Assembly: GCF_019649055.1 (NCBI RefSeq)
Contig: NW_026570225.1
Coordinates: 3,472,001-3,536,000, forward strand
Source of the DNA: Paramacrobiotus metropolitanus
Taxonomy: Eukaryota > Tardigrada > Eutardigrada > Parachela > Macrobiotidae
DNA length: 64,000 nt
Direction: 5' to 3'
Part shown: positions 51,088-63,232 of the stretch, one piece after another
Numbering within the stretch: the first letter of the stretch is position 1
Layout of the letters: every line of letters starts with the position of its first letter
Translations under genes and position numbers: made by a program
Notes under the pieces: generated by a model
Database searches by the model: none
Told to the model about the DNA's origin: nothing
The model's input: only the letters and a program-made list of their open reading frames with translations

Positions 51088-52448
51088 TTGTCTGGCGGTC
51101 CATTTCGTATGCTGGCAGGGTTTGTTTTGGATTTAAGTACTTACTTGAAAATTTGGTTTGCTGTAAACAGCTTTGTACAGGCTGTCGGTTATTGCTTGCA
51201 TTACTTTTTTACTCGTACGATATGCCTGTTGCTGGTGAAATTATAAGTACGCTGGAAAGTTTGCTTTCAGTTGTGTTCCACTGCACATCTTGTATAGTCT
51301 TTCGAGAAAATATTGTTAGGGATAAAAACACTTTCGAGTACCTGTACTGCATCTGTTTTCTGTAGGATTATTGTTGCAGCTTGTGCATCTGACGAGACTC
51401 ACGAGAGTACGTTACGTGATGCTTTCTTGAAAGAATAAACTCACTAAACTGTCTCTTAATTCGTTTGAACTCACTGTTAAGCATTAATTCGTGTTACTAT
51501 TTTATGAGTAGTGGCTGTTGCACCACAGTCTACAGATACGGTGCTTTTTGATTTTCAAAATAGAAAATAAAATGAATTTTGTTACGGTAACCATGGGCAG
51601 TAGACACTCAATATGTCTCAGAACAAAAAAATTCTGTCATAAAAACATTTGATGCTAGTATTTGACCACAAGTGCCGGCATTTAACGTCCTCACTTGCAT
51701 TCCGCATTCAAAAATTTTTTTATTTTGAACCCTCTTTGTCAGCTTGTATACGTGGATCATCATTATAAAAACGGCAATATTATTTAGCTTCGTAGATGAT
51801 TATTTAAACAGTTTACTGTACAAGTACATATGTATATCTGTACATATGTAAATGTGCCTAAAATCTCGGACTTGTAGTCGATCGGTCTTGCACGATATAC
51901 GTACGAGTCTGAATTTCTGGTGTGACTAGTGGTCAAAAGATCGCAACATTCGCAAGCAGCATACTGTATCTGTACAGTACTTGTTAATGGGATGCCACCA
52001 CCAAGACCGTTGACCTAAATTAATATATTTTAACTCTTTTCTACATGAAGTTATGAGCAGGTTAAGGCTTGGTGCCCCAGGACACTTCAAATTGTCAGCA
52101 GCAGTACACCTTGAATATTTCTGCTTCATGCGCTTTGAATTACAACTGGAAACCGCACAGTGTTGTAGGTAACATTTTTGGGTACTGTGTCTGTATTACC
52201 ATATACGAGTATGTTAAGTGCATGCTCTAACGTTGCTAATTCACCTACCCTACGAGTAGAGTACAGATGTGCTTGTACAGTATAATTAGTATGCTTTAAT
52301 TGCAGATCCATTTTTAAATATGATTGGGTTAAGATGAGCCGGAACGTTATTGCTGCCGATTGTTGAAACAATTATTTAGGATCGTGCAGCATTTTTTCTA
52401 ACGATTATCGCTGGCTGATCAATCTAATTTTATGCGGAAAATAATATT
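51088..52448. other. Spacer
   Basis: 3' flank of the phosphatase gene and 5' flank of the sulfotransferase gene. AT-rich with several GTAC palindromes and TATGTA runs; no exon recognised. Confidence 0.4.
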
Positions 52449-54897
52449 ATGGGAGATAATGAAATGAAGGCACCTCCTTCACGGTTGCGCCGGTTCTTGT
52501 ACGCGAATTACTATTGTCTTCGAATGCAGGGAAAACGACTGTGGTGTTATGGATTTATTTTAATTATATTATCGCTCTTGTCGCTGGCTTTATTGCGTTC
52601 GGGATGGCTCCAGTTATTTGATCAAAATCCACATCCGCAATCAAATATGGCACCAGGATTAAAAGTAGATTCTGGTGTCATGCGTAAATTTGTCGCCAGT
52701 GATCTGCAAAACCGTAATCCACGGTTGTTTTACAACCGTGTTCCAAAGTGCGGCAGTTCGACGTTGAATTCGCTCTTGAAAAATCTAACTGCAAGTAACC
52801 CGTTCATTTATACATCCTCACCGCTTCTGGATGACTGGTTTCTAGCAACACAAGATATGCAGGTCAAATAAATTTACATATATGTACTGACACAAATAGT
52901 ACTTAACTTATGGAGTTGTTAATTAGTAATTAACCAGAGAGCCGGTCCTCAATACTGCTGTTTCCGGTGTAACGTCAATCTTGTGAAATTTTGATAGCCT
53001 GATTATATCGGTACTGCTTAATCCAATGATAGAAAATCCTACTAACGTTAAATTACTGCTGCTTTAACAGTACTACTGCTCTAGACTTCAGATTATGGCA
53101 TAAGCATAAACATCTATAGAAATGTCTCTTTTGAGAAATCATCAATAACAGAACAGTTTTCTGTTAGTTTCTTATGTCAGGTCTTTGTAATGTTTGATGA
53201 AGCGAAACATAGGTATGCGAACTTACAGTTTCTTGTGATTTTTAGCTTCGTTAGCATATGGCGCAATATAGATTGTTTTCGTTCTTTTAGAAATCATTCG
53301 TCCAGCAATTTATGAAACTCCCTGTAAAAAGTGTTTTTGATCGCCACTTATTTTTTCTGGATTTTACCAGGTAAGAAAGCCAGTTGTATAAAACTATGCA
53401 TACTTCTACAGATTACAATTAAGTGCTTGTACGTTTGCCAAACAACACTTTAGCGCTTCAGATCACACCTCACTATGATATCATTAATTAGTACTGTACT
53501 TACTGATTTTATATACTTGGTACGTACTGTATATATTTTTTTTACTTAGGTTTGATTCTAAGTCTTTTGCAATACAATCGCAAGGATCTTGAAGTATATA
53601 GTAGATATTGGTTCAGTATGGTTGTAGGTTTGGACAACCAAATCCGATTTATATAAACATGATTCGTGATCCCACCGATCGGTTCATCTCCGAATTTTAC
53701 TTCCGGAGAAGGCTCCAGAAAAAAGGCACCGAACAGGGTGAGCGGAAATGGTACGATGAGGTGAGTGCCGGCACAAACGCAATTTGGCGCGATGTCCGTC
53801 AGTTGTTCTTTCATTGTTGCTTTCGTGCTTCGATGTTAATGATCAAAGGTAAGTAAAGGGACTGGACAAAAGATTCGCTCAGTGAGTGAAATATAAAATT
53901 AATTTTGTGTAGCTAACTAGCTTGCGAAACTAATAAATTAATGATAATAGTAAGTATTAACCAAGCAGTTTGCAGGATTTGGAACATTGCATACGGAAAG
54001 CCAAAGACTACGATTGTCGCTTAGTGGACGGCATGTACATAAAAAATATGATTGCTTTCTTTTGCGGTCAAGACATCGAATGCTCGTAAGTGCGGCCAGC
54101 TATGTGAGGTCAGAATCTGTTCTAACTGCCTTCTTAGATTTCGTGCTTAAGATATAAAGCGCAGTTTACTTAATGAAGAAAAAAGCCAGTTGCAAAAAAC
54201 GGGGGCTGTTATTATTACGCAAATAAAATCGTGTGATCATAGACAAGGCATATTCAATATACCTATACGTATATTCATATCACTTCAAATATCATGTTGC
54301 CCGATTGTAAGAATGGTTTTTTATAACAGAAATCACAATAGCAAATGGGCACTGGAAACAGCCAAAGAAAATGTTGAGAAATTCTTTACGGTGGTCGGTG
54401 TTCTTGAAGATATCGATATTACACTTCGCGTCCTGCAGCATCAGTTGCCGCAATATTTTTCCGGTGTTGTGGAACTTTATAAGGCTAGCCAAGGTAAGAA
54501 AAATTGGGTGAAAACGATATTTCTCACATCTTGTGCTTACTTATTGTTAGAAGCAGTCAAGTGAGCCAACGTAACGTGAAATCGGATTTACAGAATTTTC
54601 TGACACTTTGTGCAGAAGTAATGTGCAAAATTTCAAATGTGTACGTTCTTACTCAAACTGGGATGGTCATCCAGATACATGTACGCCACAGTGTAAATTA
54701 GAATTACTCGTACTTCTACTTACAATACAACTGCCATTGTGTGGATTACAGATCATGTTATTAACAAAGGACTGAACCGCAAACAAGATGTTTCCCAAGA
54801 TGTCAAAGATGTAATCCGGAAAAATCTGACGGCGGAGTACGAATTTTACGATTTCATACGCGACAGATTGCACTTTCAGGCGCAACTGATAAGATGA
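52449..54897 (+). CDS. Uronyl/heparan sulfate 2-O-sulfotransferase family
   Basis: Six exons, 52449-52862, 53291-53370, 53628-53760, 53976-54085, 54330-54493 and 54752-54897, join in phase to 348 residues. It is a type II membrane protein: short basic cytosolic tail, one membrane helix (GFILIILSLLSLALL), then the lumenal domain. The 5'-phosphosulfate-binding motif is YNRVPKCGSSTL, and the 3'-phosphate motif is PIYINMIRDPTDRFISEFYF. IAFFCGQDIEC, KWALETAKENV and QYFSGVVELYK are family blocks, as is the tail YEFYDFIRDRL. YNRV-KCGS and the EFY end favour uronyl 2-O-sulfotransferase (UST; pipe in flies) over HS2ST (YNRVPKTAS). It would transfer sulfate from PAPS to the 2-O position of hexuronic acid in Golgi glycosaminoglycans. 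Confidence 0.88.
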
Positions 54898-55198
54898 GCC
54901 TTTAAAATTCGATATGTTAGACTGTGATAGAATTCAACGAGTTCTCTTCAAGAGGCAATTACCGTTTGTAAAATGCCGGCTTTATAGATATTCACGATAA
55001 AACAAAAGAACAAATTCAAACCAATCAAACAATTAATGACAAATAAGAGCCAGAAGGGGATTTCAATTCCCACGACACACTGTCCACACCCGATAACTGC
55101 CAGAATGCTAGTAACACTCCAAATGATCAAAGCCCGTGTACAGTACGCATAATGACAAACACAACATCATAACTGAATCGAGCGTTGCAGTGAATAGC

Positions 55199-56332
55199 TC
55201 AAACGTCCACTTCCAAACCGAAGCCGTAGCGATGTCCACCTCCTGACAGATTGGCTCCGTTAATCAACGTGGACAGGGTCAATTTGACGCCTTTGCGCAG
55301 CTCCTGAGTGTAGCTGACGCCCAGCTGTCCCACCGTGTCCAGCTTGGCCTTCACCGAGGCCGTCGGATCAATGTCGTACTTGGCTCCCAAAGCCAGCAGC
55401 GTATTTCCTCCCGTTGTGGAGAAGTTGGACTGGAATCCCACCTCCAGATTGGGATCCACGCGGTTGTATACGCCCATCTCGAAGTCGCGGAAATGGGTAG
55501 TACCGGCGTGCAGTGTGTAGCGCGGTCCGCCCATGCCCAGCGCCAGATTGTAGCGGGTGATGGCCGATTTGGCCGTGTCCACCACGACATTCCCGCCAAT
55601 GCGCACGCCGTTATACGAGGATACCGCGGATGAGCGGACAACGGGACCGGCAAAGTCCAGATCCACGTCCGTCGTCAGGTGGATGAACGGTCGCTTGTAG
55701 GCGAACTTGAGTGCAGCGTTGCGTTTGCCGGTCTGCGCAGAGAGACCGGCCAAGAAGGTGGCTTTGGCTCCGGCAAGAAATTTGTCCTCCACTGAGGCCT
55801 CCATTGTGACCATGTTGTCCGTGGACCATCTTTCAATTAGTGTCAGCCCGTAACTGCGCTGGACGTATTTGTGCTCCAGAGAGCCAAAGGCACGCGGAGC
55901 TTCCGACCCAATGTCCTGCTGTCCGATACCACGGATTTGGACGCCATTGGCGGTGACGGTTTTTATGTCGACTTTCGCGAAACCTATGCAAACCCAAAAA
56001 ATATTTACACATACCACAACCTTTTAGAAACGGACATTTTTTCACCAAACCACCAAAAACTTTGATGCACAAACACCAAACCACAAACAAATGCATCCAC
56101 AAACTTTGATTTTCGAAATACAACCGCACAGAACTATGGCCGCTGAGGGTTGGCGCTCACCGATATGGTAATTTTTTGTGAACAGGTCTCTAATGCTTTG
56201 GTTCAAATCCGCAAATGCCGGCGGAATTTCCCCAACCGGAGCACTAGACACCTGAAGCGGCTGTTCTCGGATGTATGAAGTGGAGAAATTGGTCTTGCCG
56301 TCTGCGGGACGATTATCCATGACTCTTGCCAT
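55199..56332 (-). CDS. VDAC: Mitochondrial outer-membrane porin VDAC
   Basis: Two coding exons, 56161-56332 and 55199-55983, join in phase 1. The ATG at 56332 directly follows an acceptor-like tttttacag, so a 5' UTR intron is likely. Family blocks: PPAFADLNQSIRDLFTKNYHIG (N-terminal helix), SLEHKY, GLTLIERWSTDN, FAYKRPFIHLTTDVDLDFAGP, GAKYDIDPTASVKAKL and GVSYTQELRKGVKLTLSTLI, ending GHRYGFGLEVDV, the VDAC C-terminal signature. It forms the 19-strand barrel for ATP, ADP and metabolite exchange. Normal VDACs start at about M-A-PP-YADL; this reading places roughly 35 extra residues (from MARVMDNRPADGK) ahead of the helix. Confidence 0.93.
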
Positions 56333-57198
56333 CTGTAAAATCTGAGTTTAAGGGAGTTTGGCGATTTCGTCATCCGGTCAAAACAAATCATGCCAAACCT
56401 CACTTTTCTTGATTAACACTGGTTACGAAATCACTACAACGGCATCAACGTTGGACCTAAACAAGCAATATATGTTAACAACTGATACTATAAACCTGAA
56501 CAAGCAGAAAAACTGAGAAAGCGTTTTCAACAAGTAGATGTAGAGAACCGCCAGCGCTTTGAAACCTCTTGGCTCCGAATCCCCAGAGTGAGCAATGGTC
56601 GGCCCAAACCACATTAACTGAAGCTTCGGTTATAACGAAATTCAGATCTAGCATTTACTTACCGAAAAAACCAATTCAAAATTATGTGATCAGCTCAGGA
56701 ACAACCAAATACCGTGAGAATGATTCGCCCTTTGAATTCTGGTCAATCGTTAAGTCATAAACGCGTCGACGTTTGTGAGGAGCTTTTTTCTATCTTTTCG
56801 GATGCAGGCAGAGGACTGAATGGAGTGCAAAGGCCAAAGCGGTGGCCATTGAGTCGAAGGTGGCGGAAACCATGCGGAGGGAGTGGCCACCTATCTCTCC
56901 GTGCACCATTGCAGTTACTTAGTCTTACGCTCTCATCCACCACTAGCAACTATTTTAAAAACTTCGCGTCAAAACAACTGAAAACGTCAAACACTGGCAA
57001 ACAGCCCTCAAAGTACTTAAGGCTTCGTAAAGAAAGATCAATACAAATGTGGGATTTAAATTAGTAATTAAAAAGTTGGACAAGTCACAAGTGGAAGTTC
57101 ATTTACCTTTTAACTTTTTTTACCGATTTTGAAAAGTTTACATCTTATAACCAGTAACCACATAATACTGTCAGAATCACAGTGGTAGCAATATTTCC
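56333..57198. promoter_or_regulatory. Divergent region, VDAC / APC2
   Basis: Holds the VDAC 5' UTR intron and the 5' end of the APC2-like gene, whose first exon (with ATG) was not identified. A 116-codon plus-strand ORF at 56714-57064 has no recognisable similarity. Confidence 0.4.
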
Positions 57199-60100
57199 GT
57201 GGATTACTATTCCAAAGATGGCAAATTTTTGATGTGCAGACTGGATCTGACGACTGCCGCTCAAGACTTAGGGATTTTTTATCAGCTGGAAAACTTGGAA
57301 ACAGTAAGATCTCCAGCAGCTAAAGCAAAGGTTTTTAATTGTATCATTGTGTTGCAGTACTCATTACTACTCGCCGTTACTTACCTTAATCGTCTGTTTG
57401 CAGAATTTCGCAGAAAGGGGAAAGTATTCCTTGCAATGCCTCCACGGACGGACTGCGTTATCGATGAGTTGTCGGGACTTTTTTCCCGTCGCCAGCGTAT
57501 CGTTCCCATTCAGAAGTCCAATTCAGACATTGAAAATCAACCCCCACACAAGCGACTGCGTAGAGATCTTTCCAATCATCCCTTGTCGTTGCCCTATCAA
57601 AATCTGAAGGAACACGTTGCCTCTGCATTCAATGCACAACCGCGATCATCGTTGAAGCAACCAACACAGCCAGCAGAACAGCAGCATCTGCGCATGCCCA
57701 GCTATGTTGACTGCACGACATGGCCCGGCGTGACGGAATGGATGCAGTGTCTGCAGCTGACAGAAGCATCCAGTGACATCCAGGAGAGTCTACTATGCAA
57801 TCGCATCGAGGCAGCCTGGGATAAAGTAGTGCGACGCTCGCTGCTCTTCATGGAATCCAAGCTGTTTCCGTTTTTCGACCGTTTCATGACGGCAGCCATG
57901 GCGGAAAGGAACGATCCCAAAGCCGAAAACAGTGGTGATGGCATTTATGGGATTGAGTAGTGTACTGCATGGGATTGAAGTGAAAATTCGCGAGTTGTTC
58001 TCCGTCAGTGAGGTGCTTCCAGCGGAACACGTGGAATATTCCGTGTCCGATCTTCTGGAGGAGATTGATCTGGGTTTTGTCGAGCCTGTTTTGTATGCCG
58101 CATTTTCTAACCCCAACACACCTGACTCGGCTGGATGCCTGTTCACTCCCAATGTCGGGCGCCTCAGTCAGGCTAATAAACGAACGAGAGGAGGAGAATG
58201 GGATACGACTTTTCGTCGTTCGTTATTGTCAGCCGATCACACTGTGGATCACAATGAGCCAACGCCCAGCGAAATCTTTCATACTGCGCACGACGTCACC
58301 TCGGATATCACGACGGATCAAGGCATTATGGTTTTGGATAGGGATCTATTCTGTCCGGATGGAATGATTTCCGAAGAAGTGGTATTTCACATGCTCGTCA
58401 ACCAAGTGCAGAAGCATTTTGGCGACTGTCTGGAGCAGTTACGGCGCTGGATCGCTATGTGGTGACTATCTATGAAACTTATTTAGGCCTCATCGGCAAT
58501 GAGCCGCTGCCTGGCTGGGATGCTGAAGCTAAAGATACATTTTTAGGAGAAGTGGATTTGTTTCACCGCACAGTGTAAGTTCCGTTCGCAAGTGGCTTTC
58601 GGTTTCGAATGTTGCAAACAGCTGACGTTTGTTACAAGTATTTTTTTATCAGGCTTGAACTGGAGTTGGCGGAACAGATACTGGTGCCAGCCTTGCAGAT
58701 TCTCTGTGATAAGCGGATCAAAGAGCACGTCTCCCATTGTTTAGCTAACGGGAATACTCCGGGTGCTGGTGATAAAGGGAAGCGCCATCTGGACGTTACT
58801 TCCTTCCATTCGCTGAGCTCATTTCTTCACAATGTCTTCCAACAAGACACGTCAGCGGAGTGTGCACCATTAGACTTGATAACCTCGCTGATCCTTGAAT
58901 ATGCTACTCAGGAGTATATTCACGCTGTTATTGAGAGCTTTTTCGATTTGCTGCTGCAGTGGCCAAAATCTCGGCAGAGCTTCATGGAACTAAAAGAGCT
59001 GATGGACCATACGTCACAGGACGTTGTGCATGGAATAATTGTTTCGCTCCAGCGCCAGTTTCATTGTAAATTATTGCGTCCAGGACTCAATACGCTAGAT
59101 ATCTTGGCCGTGTATACGGCGGCAATACGTGCGCTTCGTATCATCGACCCATCTCGGGTAATTCAGGATCTGGTTTGTGAGCCTGTGAGAGTGTACCTGC
59201 GATCCCGGCCCGACACAGTACGATGCATTATGTCGCATATAACGCATATCAGTTCGTCACGGGATCTTTATCATCGGAAAACCACGCTGCCGGCGTTGGA
59301 TGTGATGATCGAAGAGGAGGAAGCAGTCATTGCCCAAATGCAGCATAACATTAAGAGTGCCATTTCCGACATTGATATGGAAAACTGGAAAACTTGGATG
59401 CCGGATCCCATTTACGCGGAACTGTTGCCGTCGTCTGCCAGAACAGACCGTCAGGCCGACACAATAGAACTGCTAATGAGCATTTACGGTGGGCAGGATG
59501 TATTCATCAACGAATACCAGCTGATTCTTGCTGAGAAACTCTTGGGGTATTATTCTTTCGATTCAGAGGAAGAATCTAAACATCTCAAAATGATGACGAA
59601 GCGGTATGTCGTAAACTTTTGGTTACAATTTAAAACTATTGCAGTGATACGGTGGTACCACGCACTGGCATTTATGTACACGTTGAAGTGGTACACATAA
59701 TTTGATCTCACCCGAGTATTTTAGATTCGAAAAAATCTGACAGTACAACGTTCCAACGTTATCGAGCCGCGTATGCCGCTGATTTCAGTACAGTTTGTAA
59801 AAGTTTCCATGATCTCACCTTGGTAAGATTCGGAAAATCTGTTACAACGTTCCGACGTTATGAGCCGCGATGCCGCTGATTCTCAGAAGTTTCACCAAAA
59901 AATCCTGGAAAGGCTGGAACTGGGCACTAGCGAAAAACGGATTCCCTTAGGCATCCCTGTCAGTGCTTTAGTTATTTCTCACAATTACTGGCCAGAAATC
60001 CGGACTGAGAAACTGCGCGTGCCAACAGTCTTGGAATCGGCCATGCTCAGATACAAGCAGTACTTTGAAGAGATATCGCTGACTAGAACAGTGGATTCTC

Positions 60101-60684
60101 GGCCGGAATTGGGTCATGTCAACTTTGATCTTATCCTGGACGATGGACGGAAGATGAATATTAAGTGTAACCCCGTGTATGCCGCCATTATTCTAAAGTT
60201 TGTCGAGCAGCCCAGATGGCCAATGGATGATCTGGCGGAAGCGGTGGGAATTTCTGCGTCGTTATTAAAACGGAAGTTAAACTACTGGCAGAGACGCAAC
60301 GTGCTGGAGGAAAGCGAGCCGGACGTCTTTTCCATTGTGGCGGAAGGATCATTTTTATCCGAGGAAGATTTGAGAAGAATGGAAGATGAGGAAATTGAAT
60401 CAGCTGTACGGTATGTTGCGGAGAATAATCAGGACGAACAGAATGTACACATTCAGTTGCAAATGTTTTGGAAATATATGACGACGGTATTGAACAATGT
60501 GCCGACAATAACGATTGACCGACTATTCTCCATGATAAGAATGTTTATCATTCGGGGACAAACGAAGAAGGACGTTACCATTGACCACCTACGGCAATAT
60601 CTGGATGCCAAAGTACGGGCGCGCGAATTGGTGTTCAGTAATAACCGATATTCGCTTCCGAAAAAAGAGGCCACAGCTTCTTAA
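57199..60684 (+). CDS. ANAPC2: Anaphase-promoting complex subunit 2 (APC2), with apparent frame breaks
   Basis: The cullin-homology part is clear at 58653-59603: FMELKELMDHTSQD, LLRPGLNTLDILAVYTAAIRALRIIDPS, CEPVRVYLRSRPDTVR, ADTIELLMSIYGGQDVFINEY, LAEKLLGYYSFD. The last block, 59.84-60684, has SDVMSRDAADSQK, ISHNYWPEIRTEKLRVP, WPMDDLAEAVGISASLLKRKLNYW and the winged-helix tail AKVRARELVFSNNRYSLPKK. APC2 binds APC11 to form the catalytic core of the mitotic ubiquitin ligase. The N-terminal part (57199-57957) lacks an ATG, so an upstream exon is needed; a 54-bp in-frame intron may lie at 57304-57357. The frame shifts by +1 near 57.89-57.95 kb and back near 58.43 kb. A further one-base mismatch lies near 59.84 kb. 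These may be assembly indels, undetected small introns or decay. Confidence 0.85.
59703..59900. repeat. Imperfect tandem duplication across an APC2 intron/exon border
   Basis: Two diverged copies of about 90-105 bp follow each other. The copy at 59703-59808 has GATCTCACCCGAG...ACAACGTTCCAACGTTAT...GCCGCTGATTTCAG. The copy at 59810-59900 has GATCTCACCTTGG...ACAACGTTCCGACGTTAT...GCCGCTGATTCTCAG. Only the second continues the APC2 reading frame. Confidence 0.8.
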
Positions 60685-61390
60685 GTCGATTTGTTTTTCG
60701 TATTTATCGTATTATGTTAAGCACGTAACTCTGCGTGTTTAATGCTTTACAATTTTCGTTGCAGTTTTCTTTAATAGCGAAAGTTTGAAGACAGGAACAC
60801 CTGCCTGGGTCACTTGGTATTTCGTACGGCTGTTTTTCAATTGTGTACGGTGTTTTGAAGTGTTAAATGTGAATAAATGTTTACACCAGCTTGTTGCGAA
60901 TTTAGTAATCGGTTCGAAAGTTAATAAATTTTTGGTTCGAACAGCAAACTCCAGTGACTTGTAGTACGTATTCTCACTATTATGTAGATACTTATAATCC
61001 CCTCCCAGAAATTCGGATCTGAACTACAAGAGGCAAGGCAAAAATTAAAGTCTCTAGTCAACAGCCTTTCAAAAACTGTGAGTCCCACGTCTTTCAAATC
61101 CTTCACGAAACTTAGCGTCCATACCCAAAACCTAATATCTACTTTCTCTTGCTTTTTGGTAAGTGTTAACACTTCAAACTTGTGTGCTACTGTCAGCATA
61201 ATGTCATATCAAATGAAGTGTGGATCCCGAGTTATTCTGACGTTTTTGAATGTCATCGCTGTGCACCACCGCATGTTGGACTCCATACAGTGCACCGAAC
61301 TATCCGACTAACGGAAATTCCACAGAACGAAGCACATAAAAAGTCTTTATTTTTAATTTTCCAACACGCAAGTTTTGTCGTCTACACAAT
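60685..61390. other. Convergent 3' flank, APC2 / RPLP0
   Basis: No coding exon. AATAAA-type signals near 60871 on + (gtgaataaatg) would suit APC2. Confidence 0.45.
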
Positions 61391-63232
61391 TTAATCGAAT
61401 AGACCACCAAAACCACCATCGTCTTCTTCTTCCTCCTTTTCTTCTTTCGCCGGGGCTTTCTTTTCTTCCTTAGCAGCAGCTGCGGCCGGAGCTGCGGCTG
61501 GCTTCGAAGATGCAGCCGCTGCAGCGGAAGCAGCAGCGAACTTGGCAGGATCCTTAAGGATCTCCAACATCTGCCACGAAGTATAGTGGATTATCAATAC
61601 ACTAACTGTTAAAGCTTCTTTACACACCTTCTCCGCCTGCTTGAAAGATAGATCGCTTTCAGCAGCAACGGCCACGAGGTTCTTGAAGCCGTTAAGAATC
61701 GAATGGGGCGCCGAAACTTTAGTCGGGTATCCCACACCCAAACTCAAAGCCGCGATGTGCGAAACTCCCTAAAATATCACTCTCAGCTCCAAAAGTTCAT
61801 GCGTTCGTTAATTAACAAGCCAGCGCGAGAAACGTTTCCAGTATACAATCCAGAGTTAAAGCTTCGATTTACCTCCATGAATTTCGCACGCAGGACCTCC
61901 GGCGTGATGTCAAGAATTCCCGGCTCGTATGTGCTGCCGTTGTCGTACACTTGTCGAACAATCAAACCATAGGAAAATGGGAAGATTTTCAACATGTTCA
62001 ACAAGGTAGCTTCCGAAGCTCCCACTTTGTCGCCTTGCTTGATTAGATGGACTTCAGTCTGTCACAATAAATTATACTTTCAACATCGGTACTGTTATTG
62101 GTTATTAACGCCATAGTAGGTTGACTTCTGCAGTTTCAGGTTGCTGGTCGAAATATCATTAATCAAGGTGAGAGGCCAAGTGGTCCCCTATTTCTAGGCA
62201 TGGCATCGCCAAGATTCAAGGCTGACCAATCATCATAAAATCGAGACACAAAAGTACACACGCAACATTTTACATACAGTAACATACTTAAAAATCATAA
62301 AAAGCGTCAACCGTAAATTAAAATCTTACATGCTACAGAGAACAAAACCCTACAGGGTAGATTATCCATCAGGAAATCCGACAGCGTTTAATTCTTCCAA
62401 CAGACGTCAGCAAAATAAATTCAGAACTTACCAAAATTTCGATGGTACCCTTAGCGATCTTCGTGGGAATTTGCAGAGCCTGGAAGAAAGATGTTTTTTC
62501 CGGGCCCAACCCGGTATTCTGGGGCGGCACTCGGACATCGACGGGTGCCAAAGCGCCAGCTTTCGCCGGGGCGGCAACCTAAAGAAAGACCGTGTTAATG
62601 TTTGCAGAATCCACATAAAGGGAAAATAAGCAACTGCAAGACGTATCTTTTACGGAACCGGCAGGCGACAGCTCACCTTATTCTGCAACAGCAGATCGCG
62701 GATCTCCGCTAAATCGCCTTTCGTGAAGACGAAGCCGATGTTTTCCTTAACATGCGGCAAAAGTCTGCAATGCAATAATTTTATATATTATCTTTTGCAA
62801 GTTTTTTTTTAGAATGTGGGTACTTGTAACTTGTGTGCAGTTTCAGTATAGCGACGTCAAAATTTAAATCAAAGAACTCATAAACACGGGACATTCATCC
62901 TCTGCTGCACGAAGCTATGGATGTTGAAAAAGAAAACTTTCTTGAAAACACTGAGGCTGAAGAACTAGCATAAAATACAAAGGCTAATTACGAAGCCCGT
63001 ACTTTTCAAGACCGGGATTTGCCTCCAGTTTGCCGCGCAGAGCTTTACGGATCATGGTGTTCTTTCCGTTGAGGACGACGGCATGTCCTCGCAGCGATGT
63101 ACGGATCTGCTGCATCTGCTTGGATCCCACATTGTCCACACCGACCACGAAGCATTTCGGGTACTCCTCGAACAACTCCGCGATCTTAGTGAAGTACTTG
63201 GCTTTCCACGATGTGCGGTCTTCTCGCACCAT
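61391..63232 (-). CDS. RPLP0: 60S acidic ribosomal protein P0 (uL10)
   Basis: Six exons, 63003-63232, 62677-62764, 62432-62578, 61873-62058, 61628-61768 and 61391-61570, total 972 bp in exact phase, 323 residues. The start [17 protein letters not shown], the rRNA-binding block [38 protein letters not shown] and FPFSYGLIV are typical. After an Ala-rich hinge and a Lys/Glu stretch, the chain ends [12 protein letters not shown], the conserved P-stalk tail (usually DDDMGFGLFD) that recruits elongation factors. P0 anchors P1/P2 dimers on the large subunit. The tail has GG before L, giving GFGGLFD. Confidence 0.97.

Noticed and set aside
54948-55130. 60-codon hydrophobic minus-strand ORF next to VDAC
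   Set aside because: AT-rich, no signal or family motif, lies in the 3' flank of two genes; hydrophobicity alone is weak evidence.
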